From assembly GCF_003946085.1 (NCBI RefSeq), contig NZ_RHOB01000002.1, forward strand, positions 1-64,000: DNA of 64,000 bases, written 5' to 3'. How positions within the stretch are numbered: the first letter of the stretch is position 1; every line of letters begins with the position of its first letter. The position numbers and the translations under genes are program-made. Of the stretch, positions 35,641 to 43,610 are shown in pieces. This DNA comes from Levilactobacillus angrenensis. GTDB taxonomy: Bacteria; Bacillota; Bacilli; Lactobacillales; Lactobacillaceae. The notes under the pieces are model-generated. The model was given only the letters and a program-made list of their open reading frames with translations. It was not told the DNA's origin and did not search any database.

Positions 35641-36103
35641 AAGAGTGACAATCATCAGCAATACTGTGTTAGTCAAAGACTAGTTGCCAAAACAGCCGCT
35701 ACCTGGGGCTAAGTTGCTTGTTACTGGTACGCACTTTTGTAGCCGAGAGTCCGCCAAATATGGGTTCAGCCGCTGAAAAAGAGTGTGGCGACAGGCGGTT
35801 AACTGGCGAGCATTAACGGCGATAGGTGGATAATCCCGATTCTGGATTATTTGCCTATCGGTGTTAAGCGGAACCAGTTGCCTGTTGGTACACGTTTCGG
35901 CTATGAGGCCAGAGACGTGGGCTTTCGGCTCAAAGCGAGGCCGAGACCGTCCCTCAGGCTCGGCCCGGTCCGCCCACCGCGTTCCAACCCATAGTTGGCG
36001 GACGGTAGGCGGCCAGCTCGAACTACGAAGCTGTAAACGACTATTTTTTACGTCACAAGCCGCGTGGTGACAATATGTCTAGCTGTTTTTCATCTTTCAA
36101 CCT
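35641..36103 (+). repeat. Mosaic repeat family I, copy B (with enlarged hairpin 1)
   Basis: Left flank CAGCAATACTG ... TACCTGGGGCTAAG ... GTAGCCGAGA, then terminal repeats GTCCGCCAAATATGGGTT (35749-35766) and AACCCATAGTTGGCGGAC (35986-36003), 17 of 18 paired, 255 bp apart. The extra length is a larger hairpin-1 insert with GATAGG-GGATAATCC / GGATTATTTGCCTATC arms near 35821-35860. Hairpin 3 is GGCCGAG (35939-35945) / CTCGGCC (35959-35965). The right flank runs to TTTTTCATCTTTCAA. The longest copy in the window. Confidence 0.9.
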
Positions 36104-36117
36104 CCAGCCGGTACAGG

Positions 36118-36969
36118 TTAAAACGACCCATAATCTTCGGCGAACTTGAGCGTGCCAATCATCTTTTCCAGCGTCTTGCGGCTGAAACGGACTCGCTTAG
36201 CCTGGCGGAAGGACTCGATAAACGTCTTTAAGTCCTCATAATTGGCCACCGCCGTGCAGTTGTAAGCGTCGTGGGCATTGAGCTTAGTCTTGTTCCCCAC
36301 GACCAATGAATTACTCCGATCATAACGGTCGTAATAATTATAATAAACTAACGGCTTCACGAAGTCGATGATCCGATCGTTTTTATTTTCCAATTGCTTG
36401 TGCATGGTAATTTCACTATTGATATAGCGCACCAGCAGTTTAGACGATAATTCTGCTTGCGTCGCGGGGTTACTGATCCCCGTGTGCAGCGTGATGGACC
36501 GTTGTCCCCGGCCTTCTTGTTCCAGACTCATGGTGTAGCCTTGCGTCAGGGATTCATTTTCTTCGGATAGGTTTGGCAAGAAGAAACGGTCCAGCCGGTT
36601 GGTCAGCGCCTTGGCCGTGTCCTTTTCGCGGTTGCCCAGGTTGACGCCGGTGAAGTCGTCTAGGCTAGAAGAAAAGATTTCTTCAGACAGGTCATGGAAA
36701 ATCATCCCCCGCCAGTACTTACTTTCCACGTTGATGACGCCAAAGGACGTGACCAACAGGTTGTCGATCTGCATGACGCGCCAGGAATCACCGTCATTCA
36801 TTTCCTGCGTCACTGGATTCTTGACCTTGTTGGCGAAATGCACGTTGCGCAAGATTTTATAGTCGAAGCGTTCATTGTGCTTCTTTGCGGCCAAATGAAT
36901 GTCGCGCATAATTTCTGATAATTGTTCTGTGGTCTTAATCTCGGCCCGGTCATATGCCGTCTCAGCCAT
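36118..36969 (-). CDS. NERD (nuclease-related) domain protein
   Basis: About 283 residues. QIDNLLVTSFGVINVESKYWRG (residues about 60-81 of the reading frame) fits the NERD core, Q-x-D-x-hhh-x4-G-hhh-h-E-x-K, which resembles a restriction-type nuclease fold with Asp, Glu and Lys as active residues. The remainder is helical with no known domain. The start is placed at the ATG 8 nt behind GGGGG, overlapping the stop region of the upstream epimerase gene by 8 bp; an earlier ATG at 36984 is possible. Tight coupling to a cell-wall gene is unusual for a nuclease-like protein. Substrate unknown. Confidence 0.72.
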   Translation of the reverse strand: MAETAYDRAEIKTTEQLSEIMRDIHLAAKKHNERFDYKILRNVHFANKVKNPVTQEMNDGDSWRVMQIDNLLVTSFGVINVESKYWRGMIFHDLSEEIFSSSLDDFTGVNLGNREKDTAKALTNRLDRFFLPNLSEENESLTQGYTMSLEQEGRGQRSITLHTGISNPATQAELSSKLLVRYINSEITMHKQLENKNDRIIDFVKPLVYYNYYDRYDRSNSLVVGNKTKLNAHDAYNCTAVANYEDLKTFIESFRQAKRVRFSRKTLEKMIGTLKFAEDYGSF

Positions 36970-38095
36970 TCGCATTGCCCCCATTAATCGCTGCTTCGAT
37001 GGCAGCTAAAATTTGTTCTGACGCGCGGCCATCCCCGTAAGGATTCTTGGCCTGCGCCATTTGGTCGTACGCCGCCTGGTCAGTAAGCAGCGTTTCCATG
37101 GCTGCCGTGACCTTGGCAGGATCGGTGCCGACCAACTTCAATGTCCCGTTCGTGACCCCTTCTGGCCGCTCCGTGGTATCGCGTAGCACCAGCACCGGCT
37201 TGTTCAACGATGGCGCCTCTTCTTGGACACCACCGGAATCCGTCATGATGAAATAACTCCGGGCAGCCAGGTTGTGGAAATCAACCACGTCCAGTGGGTC
37301 GATCAAATGAATCCGGTCCATCCCATCCAACTCTTCGTGCGCCGCCGCTTGAACGACTGGGCTCAAATGTACCGGGTAGACCAGTTCAATGTCCGGGTGA
37401 TCAGTGACCACTTGGCGAACCGCTTTGAAGACCGCGTGCATCGGGGCCCCCTGATTTTCCCGTCGGTGCATGGTCATCAAAATCATGCGATGGCCCGGCT
37501 GGACTTGGTCCAAGACGGCGTGATGATAATTGGGGTCGACCGTTTGTTTCAACGCATCGATCGCGGTGTTCCCGGTCACGGAAATGTGGTCATCCGGATG
37601 GGCTTGCTTCAAGAGATTTTGCCGCGACAATTCCGTTGGGGCAAAGTACAAGTCGCTTAAAATATCCGTCAGCTGTCGGTTCATTTCCTCTGGGAACGGT
37701 GAGTACTTGTTCCAGGTCCGCAAGCCAGCCTCCACGTGACCCAGCATGGTTTGGTGGTAAAAGGCACTGATACTGGCCGCAAAGGTCGTGGTCGTGTCGC
37801 CGTGGACCAACACGATGTCGGGCTTGGCCTCATCAATGACCGTGTCTAGCTTGGTCAAGACCCGCGTCGTGATGTCACTCAGCGTTTGCTTCGGCCGCAT
37901 GATATTCAAGTCATAATCTGGAGTAATCTTAAAAATATCCAGCACCTGGTCCAGCATCTCTCTGTGCTGTGCCGTCACCACCGTGATTGGGGTGAACTCG
38001 GCTGGTCGTTGCTGCATGGCCAAAATAATTGGGGCCATTTTAATCGCTTCAGGACGCGTCCCGAAGACCGTCATTACTTTAATTGGGTTTGTCAC
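36962..38095 (-). CDS. wecB: UDP-N-acetylglucosamine 2-epimerase (non-hydrolysing)
   Basis: Interconverts UDP-GlcNAc and UDP-ManNAc; ManNAc is part of the linkage unit of wall teichoic acid. The 377-residue protein starts MTNPIKVMTVFGTRPEAIKMAP, the family signature, and contains VHGDTTTTFA, GHVEAGLRTWNKYSPFPEEMNR and the C-terminal TDSGGVQEEAPSLNKPVLVLRDTTERPEG motif in full. Start ATG behind GGAGAG. The NERD gene overlaps its end, so they form one unit. Also called mnaA in Gram-positives. Confidence 0.93.
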   Translation of the reverse strand: MTNPIKVMTVFGTRPEAIKMAPIILAMQQRPAEFTPITVVTAQHREMLDQVLDIFKITPDYDLNIMRPKQTLSDITTRVLTKLDTVIDEAKPDIVLVHGDTTTTFAASISAFYHQTMLGHVEAGLRTWNKYSPFPEEMNRQLTDILSDLYFAPTELSRQNLLKQAHPDDHISVTGNTAIDALKQTVDPNYHHAVLDQVQPGHRMILMTMHRRENQGAPMHAVFKAVRQVVTDHPDIELVYPVHLSPVVQAAAHEELDGMDRIHLIDPLDVVDFHNLAARSYFIMTDSGGVQEEAPSLNKPVLVLRDTTERPEGVTNGTLKLVGTDPAKVTAAMETLLTDQAAYDQMAQAKNPYGDGRASEQILAAIEAAINGGNANG

Positions 38096-38350
38096 AATCT
38101 CTCCTCCAAGTGGTGTTGATTAGGTCAATTATAGCAGAAGCCACTCGCCCATGTTATTAATTCCCGTATTTTACGAGAAATGCTACACTGAGCTCAACCA
38201 CTTTTCCTCAGACGTCTGAGTGCCTATCCTGCACTCCCCCGTTTTTCACCCCTTAATCAGTCGTTGTCGCGAACTTTTAAGGGAAATGTCATGGTCAGCC
38301 CTGAACATTTGAGGTAAGATAGTATCGTTGTCTGAAAGGAATGTCTAAAC

Positions 38351-39292
38351 ATGAAAAAGATCAGTCTGGTCGTTCCTTGCTATAATGAGGAGGAGTCAAT
38401 TCCATTATTTTACCGAACTGTTAGCAAGGTGATCGACTCAATGAACACCCCCACCCCGACGGTCACGCCGGAATACATTTTCGTGGATGATGGGTCGAGT
38501 GACCACACCCTTAAGGAAATGAAAGAGTTACACCAAAGCCATCCGGAGACCGTCCATTACCGGTCGTTCTCCCGCAACTTTGGGAAAGAATCAGCACTAG
38601 CAGCGGGGCTTCAAGCCACGACTGGGGAGCTAGTCGCCGTGATGGATGTCGACTTGCAAGACCCACCGGAGTTATTACCTAAAATGTTTGCCCTGATTGA
38701 AAACGAGGGCTACGACTGTGTGGGCACGATTCAAAAGGAACGGCGCGGCCAAAGCAAACTGCGGGCCTTCTTGTCCAGTAGTTTTTACCGCGTCATCAAT
38801 AAAATTTCCGATGTCCGGATCGAACCCAACGCGCGGGATTACCGCTTGATGACTCGGCAATTCGTAGACACCGTCATTTCTTTGCCTGAATTCAACCGGT
38901 TCTCCAAAGGCATCTTCAGCTGGGTCGGTTTTAAGACCACCTATTTGACCTACGAAAGTCAACCACGGGCGGCCGGCACCACGCATTGGAATCTACGTCA
39001 ACTGTTTGCCTATTCCATTGAAGGCATCATCGACTTTTCCAATGCCCCGTTGCGGCTCGCCACTTGGGTCGGCAGTATTTCCTTTATCCTGTCGATCTTC
39101 GGGTTGCTCTTCGTTATCATCCGGGCATTGACCGTTGGTGGCGCTGTGGCTGGTTGGCCTTCTCTGGTCGCCATCATGCTGTTCATCGGTGGGATTCAAT
39201 TGTTCTGTCTGGGAATTCTTGGCCAGTACATCAACAAGATTTATCTGGAAACGAAACACCGGCCGAAATACATCGTCCGGGAAGAAAAATAA
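38351..39292 (+). CDS. Glycosyltransferase family 2, polyprenyl-phosphate glucosyltransferase type (GtrB/CsbB-like)
   Basis: 313 residues. GT-A domain first: VVPCYNEEESIPLFY, the DXD-like FVDDGSSDHT and VMDVDLQDPPE, then two C-terminal membrane helices (about 232-252 and 266-290) and a short basic tail. This layout is that of bactoprenol-phosphate glucosyltransferases, which load a sugar onto undecaprenyl phosphate for export and decoration of wall polymers such as teichoic acids. Start ATG behind GAAAGGAATG. No flippase or acceptor transferase gene is adjacent, so the acceptor is unknown. Confidence 0.87.
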   Translation: MKKISLVVPCYNEEESIPLFYRTVSKVIDSMNTPTPTVTPEYIFVDDGSSDHTLKEMKELHQSHPETVHYRSFSRNFGKESALAAGLQATTGELVAVMDVDLQDPPELLPKMFALIENEGYDCVGTIQKERRGQSKLRAFLSSSFYRVINKISDVRIEPNARDYRLMTRQFVDTVISLPEFNRFSKGIFSWVGFKTTYLTYESQPRAAGTTHWNLRQLFAYSIEGIIDFSNAPLRLATWVGSISFILSIFGLLFVIIRALTVGGAVAGWPSLVAIMLFIGGIQLFCLGILGQYINKIYLETKHRPKYIVREEK

Positions 39293-39311
39293 GCATTTAA
39301 AGTTGCCACGT

Positions 39312-39343
39312 AAGAGCTTGGAAATTTTTCCAAGCTCTTTTTT
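39312..39343 (+). terminator. Terminator of the GT2 gene
   Basis: AAGAGCTTGG / CCAAGCTCTT, perfect 10-bp arms with 8-nt loop and six Ts. Confidence 0.93.
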
Positions 39344-39487
39344 CTTGGCGGTGATGACTTCTACTTGTCAAAAGCTAACTAGTAGTCGCCTCCGTTTCTT
39401 TATCTCCGCTATACAATAATCCCCCGAAAGTTGAAAGAGGAATTAATGCCTTGAGGACTGGAACGATCGTGTTCTATCCACTAAAAT

Positions 39488-39860
39488 TAGTGAAGCCAAG
39501 CGCCTGCGTCAGCCAGAGGTTCCGGCGGGTTGTGAAATACCAGCAATACTGCGATAGGAACCAGCCGCTAAATCAGCTGTTACCTGGGGCTAAGCCGATG
39601 ATTACTTGCACACACTCTAGTAGCCGAGAGTTCGCCAAATATGGGTTCAGCCGTGGGAGTTATCTTAGCGGCGGGGTTCATGCCGCTTAGATAACTGGCG
39701 CCTTTGAGACGTGGCCTGCGGCTCAAAGGCGAGGCGTCGAGACCGCCCTTTGGCTCGACCCGTCCGCCCCAGCGCTCCAACCCATATTTGGCGGACGGTA
39801 GGCGGCCAGTTCTCATTAGGATGCTGTAACCGACTAATTTTCGCGTCTAGCCACAGTGGT
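39488..39860 (+). repeat. Mosaic repeat family I, copy C (complete core, with partial family II at left)
   Basis: A truncated family II piece (CTGCGTCAGCCAGAGGTTCC) runs into the family I left flank (CAGCAATACTG, TTACCTGGGGCTAAG, TAGCCGAGA). Terminal repeats GTTCGCCAAATATGGGTT (39630-39647) and AACCCATATTTGGCGGAC (39779-39796) pair at 17 of 18 and span 167 bp, the same as copy D. Inside: hairpin 1 AGTTATCTTAGCGGC (39658-39672) / GCCGCTTAGATAACT (39682-39696), hairpin 2 CTTTGAG (39702-39708) / CTCAAAG (39722-39728), hairpin 3 GTCGAG (39736-39741) / CTCGAC (39754-39759). Convergent gap. Confidence 0.92.
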
Positions 39861-39901
39861 CCCTGGGCGCTTTTAGTCTGCCCTTTTCCACAGCGGACGA
39901 C

Positions 39902-39933
39902 AAAAAAGCCTGCATCCCCTAAGGACACAGGCC
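39902..39933 (-). terminator. Terminator of the second gluconate permease gene
   Basis: Minus-strand GGCCTG-GTCC / GGA-CAGGC stem followed by six Ts, 17 bp downstream of the permease stop codon. Confidence 0.85.
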
Positions 39934-39949
39934 AAATTCATTTTAAAAA

Positions 39950-41305
39950 TTAGTGAATAATTGTATTCATCAGTAAGACCATCAACAGCCCCACCACAGA
40001 GATGACCGTTTCCAATGTCGTCCAGACCTGGAATGTTTGCTTAACGCTCAAGTCAAAGTACTCGGAGAACATCCAGAAACCAGCATCGTTCACGTGAGAA
40101 GCGGCTAAGGACCCAGCCCCAATGGCCAAGGCAATCATGACCGGGTCGGCACCCAATGAGTGCATCAATGGCGTGATCAGCCCAGAGGCCGTCATCCCGG
40201 AAACCGTTGCGGAACCCAAAGAGATCCGTAAGATAACCGTGATCAGCCAAGCCAACAGAATTGGTGAGAACGTCGAGTTCATCATCAATTGTTGCACGGC
40301 CTTACCAACCCCACCGTCGATCAGGACTTGCTTGAAGGCTGAACCCCCAGCAATGACCATCAGCAACATGGCGATCGACTTGATGGCGTCTTCCAGTGTC
40401 CCACTGATTTCTTTCATCGAGCGACCCCGATGGAAACCCATGGACCAGATGGCAAACAGCAAGGCCACAACCATGGCGATAACGGGATTCCCCAGCATGG
40501 TAATGACCGCATCTAAGCCGTGCGGATTTTTCGGCGCAGTCCCACCATTGACAACCATTTGGTAAACGGTTGCCAAAATCATGAAGACTACTGGGAACAG
40601 TGACGTGAAGACGGACAGACCGAAGCCTGGCGTTTCCTTCAAGTCAAATTCCTTAACTTCCCCAAAAGCGGGCAAGGAACGTTTGATGACGAATAAATCT
40701 GGATTAAACCGGCGAATCACTCGGGTCCAAATTGGACCAGCGACGATCACACAGGGAATGGCCACGATGATTCCGACCATTAACATTTCCCCCACGTTTG
40801 CCCCCAAGGCCGTCGCAACGGCGGTTGGAGATGGTTGTGGTGGTAAGAATCCTTGGGTCGCAGACAAGGCCGCGGCCATCGAGATTCCCAGATAGAGGAA
40901 TGGCACTTCGGCTTCCAGCGCAACCGCAAAGACGATTGGTGTAACTAAGACCAGCCCCACTTCAAACAACAGAGAAATCCCAATCAAGAAGGACGCAACC
41001 ACGATGGCAACCTGGAGGCGTTTCTTCCCAAAAATTCTAATCAACGTCCGGGCGATTCGGTAAGAACCCCCAGCATCAGACACTAACCGACCAATCATGG
41101 CACCGAATCCAAAAACGATAATCAGTTCGCCCATGGAGCTCCCGATACCGTTTTTAATGGAATCCGCAATATTTGCCGGGTTCATGCCTAAACCGAGCGC
41201 TACTAAAATTGACGTAGCGATCAGTGAAACGAAGGTGTTTAACTTTACTCGAATGATCAAGAAGAGCAAAAGTAAAATACCCAATAACAAAATCACGAAC
41301 TGCAT
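39950..41305 (-). CDS. Gluconate:H+ symporter family permease (GntP paralogue)
   Basis: A 451-residue membrane protein with about twelve helices. The GntP pattern is present: VFGFGAMIGRLVSDAGGSYRIA, FFLPPQPSPTAVA-type loop, LGSATVSGMTASGLITPL and ASHVNDAGFWMFSEYFDLSVKQTF. It is clearly paralogous to the permease at 50199. I start at the ATG at 41303-41305 behind a GAGAGAG stretch because the paralogue begins at the same place; the frame is open 36 codons further. Its promoter carries the same palindrome as the gntZ promoter, and a perfect cre site lies upstream. Substrate: gluconate or a related sugar acid. Confidence 0.88.
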   Translation of the reverse strand: MQFVILLLGILLLLFLIIRVKLNTFVSLIATSILVALGLGMNPANIADSIKNGIGSSMGELIIVFGFGAMIGRLVSDAGGSYRIARTLIRIFGKKRLQVAIVVASFLIGISLLFEVGLVLVTPIVFAVALEAEVPFLYLGISMAAALSATQGFLPPQPSPTAVATALGANVGEMLMVGIIVAIPCVIVAGPIWTRVIRRFNPDLFVIKRSLPAFGEVKEFDLKETPGFGLSVFTSLFPVVFMILATVYQMVVNGGTAPKNPHGLDAVITMLGNPVIAMVVALLFAIWSMGFHRGRSMKEISGTLEDAIKSIAMLLMVIAGGSAFKQVLIDGGVGKAVQQLMMNSTFSPILLAWLITVILRISLGSATVSGMTASGLITPLMHSLGADPVMIALAIGAGSLAASHVNDAGFWMFSEYFDLSVKQTFQVWTTLETVISVVGLLMVLLMNTIIH

Positions 41306-41384
41306 ATTTCTCTCTCTTTTCTTATGCTCGATTCTGATAAAATCGGCCTGCCGTAGCCAAATTCTATCTTGTCGCATAAGAATC

Positions 41385-41413
41385 ATTGTATGAAAAAATT
41401 TTTCAACTTGCAA
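41385..41413 (-). promoter_or_regulatory. Promoter of the second gluconate permease with RpiR-type palindrome
   Basis: Minus-strand TTGCAA (41408-41413) and TACAAT (41385-41390), 17-bp spacer. The spacer contains TGAAAA-AAT-TTTTCA (41391-41405), directly against the -10, the same position as the matching palindrome at gntZ. Confidence 0.78.
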
Positions 41414-41458
41414 GAGGGAATCTGAATATTATTTACAGTTTGCTTGTGAAAACAGCTA

Positions 41459-41472
41459 TGAAAACGCTATCT
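41459..41472 (+). promoter_or_regulatory. CcpA cre site
   Basis: TGAAAACGCTATCT matches TGWAARCGYTWWCW at 14 of 14 positions. It overlaps the stop codon of the universal stress gene and lies 46 bp upstream of the permease -35. A half copy (TGAAAACAGCTAT) precedes it. Confidence 0.75.
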
Positions 41473-41919
41473 GACAATCATTACAGAAATTGGAGAATAT
41501 TTTGCCATGTAGGCCGCTTGGCTACCAAAATACTTCCGCACACCGTTTTTGGACAACGACCCCACGACCAGCAAATCGGGTTCCACTTCGGGAATAATCT
41601 GCTTGACGATGGTCTCACCGGGGTCACCTTCACCAATGATGATTTTCACCTTGGTAATGCCGAAGCGCCGCGCCAAATTCTCGTAACCTTCCAAGTGCTT
41701 TTGCAAATCGGCCCGCTGACCGTGAACATAGTCCTTGCTCAGCGCTTGGTAGATGTTCATGTTGTCTGATTCCAAGACGGAACAGATCACCAGCTCAGCT
41801 TCATCAAACTTCGCTCGGTTCATGGCATAACGGAAAGCCAATTGGGCATCGGGTGAATCATCCACCCCAACCAATATCCGCGTAAACTTCTTTGGGTTCA
41901 TTGATCCTGCATTGTCCAT
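41467..41919 (-). CDS. Universal stress protein (UspA family)
   Basis: 150-residue single-domain UspA protein. ILVGVDDSPDAQLAFRYAMNRA is the first strand and helix; the ATP-binding signature near the C-terminus is GSLSKNGVRKYFGSQAAYMAKYSPISVMIVR in outline, where the usual G-x2-G-x9-G-S is present in altered form (a Lys-Asn replaces small residues). Cytoplasmic. Start ATG; an alternative ATG (MNPKKF) lies six codons inside. The gene lies upstream of the permease on the same strand and may be co-transcribed with it. Confidence 0.9.
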   Translation of the reverse strand: MDNAGSMNPKKFTRILVGVDDSPDAQLAFRYAMNRAKFDEAELVICSVLESDNMNIYQALSKDYVHGQRADLQKHLEGYENLARRFGITKVKIIIGEGDPGETIVKQIIPEVEPDLLVVGSLSKNGVRKYFGSQAAYMAKYSPISVMIVR

Positions 41920-42129
41920 TGAAACTCCTCCTCACTTTTTCAGCACTACGTTTATTATAGCCGAAAACGATTCCATTGGGGAGGTGAATGCGTTAAAAAG
42001 CAGGTATCCGTCAACAATGTCAGGGGCACTGATTGCCTGATATGCGCCAATGAAACTGGCTTAACCCTAACCAAAAGTGGCGCCACCAACAGATAACCTG
42101 TCAGTGGCGCCACAATCTTGGTATTTAAC

Positions 42130-42202
42130 TGGCCCCACCCGGACTCGAACCGGGATCATTCGCTTAGGAGGCGAGTGCCCTATCCAGTTGTGCTATAGGG
42201 CC
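42130..42202 (-). tRNA. tRNA-Arg (anticodon CCT)
   Basis: A 73-nt cloverleaf on the minus strand: acceptor GGCCCTA / TGGGGCC (one G-T pair), D arm with AACTGGAT, anticodon loop CTCCTAA giving CCT (reads AGG), variable loop, and T arm CCCGG-TTCGAGT-CCGGG with discriminator A. The 3' CCA is not encoded. It stands alone between the universal stress gene and the helicase; the rest of 41920-42129 shows nothing. Confidence 0.95.
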
Positions 42203-42254
42203 AAAATAAAGATCCGCTTATAATTCTCACACGGATCTGGGAAATTGTAAAGGA

Positions 42255-43598
42255 CTAGTTCTGCGCGTCGTGGTCCCGCCACTTCTTGCGCATCCCCTTA
42301 TTCTTGGTGTGCCGGTTCTTATGCTTCTTTTTCTTGCTAGGGTTCGGCGTTTCGGCTTTCACGGTCGCCTTAGCGTTAGCCTTAGCACCCGCTTTCGGTT
42401 TAGTCGCCGTCGCAGCAGTCTGCCCGGCAGTGCTTGCCGTTGCGGTGACGCGTTGAGCCTTGGCCGTTTCGTTAGCCTTGACCGTCGCGGCAGTTGGCCG
42501 TTCCGTCGTCAGCTCGCGGCCACTGAAGTACAGGGGAACCAAGTCGTAGTCAGTATCCTTGAGCAGGCGTTTCAAATCACGCAAGTCATGGTCGTCGCCT
42601 AAGCTGATGACCTGGCCGGGTTCGCCCATGCGGCCTGTCCGACCGACCCGGTGCACGTATTCGTTGACCTTATCTGGCAAATCGTAGTTGATGACAGCTG
42701 GTAACTTGGGAATATCCAAGCCCCGCGCCGCCACGTCCGTCGTCAGTAGTAAGCGAATCCGCCCTTGCCGGAAATCTTGGAGCGCCTTTTCACGTTGCAC
42801 CTGTCGCAAATCACTGGTCAAGCCCGCCGCGGACACGTGGTCGTGATAAAAGCGCGTGGCTGTCTTCCGTAAGGTACTGGACTGTTTGAAGAAGACCAGC
42901 GCCCGGAAGTTTGGCATCGCCAGTAGCCGTTTAAGCATTTGGTCACGCTTGTTCATCCCCACCTGAAGCAGGCCATGGCGGACCTCCCCTTGCGTGTTGT
43001 CCTGGTCACGAACGTCCACGCGTTCAACGGTTTGACCGAACCATTTGTCCAGCTCATGCAAGATTGGCGTATCGGTCGCCGAGAAGAAGCCCAACTGCAC
43101 GTCGGCCGGCGTGGCCTGGGCAATCTCACGGACCGTGTCCAAGGTATCCCCCGTCAACAGGTCATCGGCTTCATCGACGATCAACATGGAAACCAAATGT
43201 AACTTGAGCTTGCGGTCATTGACCAGGTTCAAGACCCGTCCTGGGGTCCCGACCACGATCTCTGGACGCTTCTTCAGGCGTTCCGTTTGGCGTTTGACAT
43301 TGGCGCCCCCGGTCAACGCGACCACCTTGAGGTCCAGTAACTTCCCCCAGTCACGCATCACCCGACTGGTCTGAATCGCCAGTTCCTGTGAGGGCTCTAA
43401 CACGATCAATTGCGTGCCGTCACCGGGCAATAAATTGGCTGAAGCCGGCAACGTGAAGGCCACCGTCTTGCCAGAACCGGTCGGGGCTAACCCCAACACG
43501 TTTTTGTCGCCGACCATGGCGTCATACACCGCCGTTTGGATGGCGGTCGGTGCTTGGTACCCTAATTCCGTAAAATGTTTTTCAAATTGTTTTAACAT
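42255..43598 (-). CDS. DEAD-box RNA helicase
   Basis: 447 residues. Core motifs in order: Q motif LGYQAPTAIQ, motif I APTGSGKT (about 38-45), motif Ia/Ib PSQELAIQ and TPGRVL, motif II VDEAD (141-145), motif III SAT, and in the second domain motif V TTDVAARGLDI and motif VI HRVGRTGRMG. The last 80 residues are a low-complexity Ala/Lys/Thr tail ending in a basic KKKKHKNRHTKNKG-type stretch, which probably binds RNA. Unwinds structured RNA, often in ribosome assembly or cold response. Start ATG; 12 bp separate it from the oxidoreductase gene upstream, indicating an operon. Confidence 0.93.
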   Translation of the reverse strand: MLKQFEKHFTELGYQAPTAIQTAVYDAMVGDKNVLGLAPTGSGKTVAFTLPASANLLPGDGTQLIVLEPSQELAIQTSRVMRDWGKLLDLKVVALTGGANVKRQTERLKKRPEIVVGTPGRVLNLVNDRKLKLHLVSMLIVDEADDLLTGDTLDTVREIAQATPADVQLGFFSATDTPILHELDKWFGQTVERVDVRDQDNTQGEVRHGLLQVGMNKRDQMLKRLLAMPNFRALVFFKQSSTLRKTATRFYHDHVSAAGLTSDLRQVQREKALQDFRQGRIRLLLTTDVAARGLDIPKLPAVINYDLPDKVNEYVHRVGRTGRMGEPGQVISLGDDHDLRDLKRLLKDTDYDLVPLYFSGRELTTERPTAATVKANETAKAQRVTATASTAGQTAATATKPKAGAKANAKATVKAETPNPSKKKKHKNRHTKNKGMRKKWRDHDAQN

Positions 43599-43610
43599 GC
43601 TGTTTCCTTT

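Noticed and set aside
24664-36103. Transposase-linked insertion sequence
   Set aside because: The repeats have inverted ends but no coding capacity, and no transposase gene is in the window; they may be non-autonomous elements, but a parent is not visible.
39580-39953. Several open frames of 70-90 codons across repeat copy C
   Set aside because: They overlap in three frames and follow the repeat sequence, including its hairpins; the same spurious frames recur over copies A, B and D.
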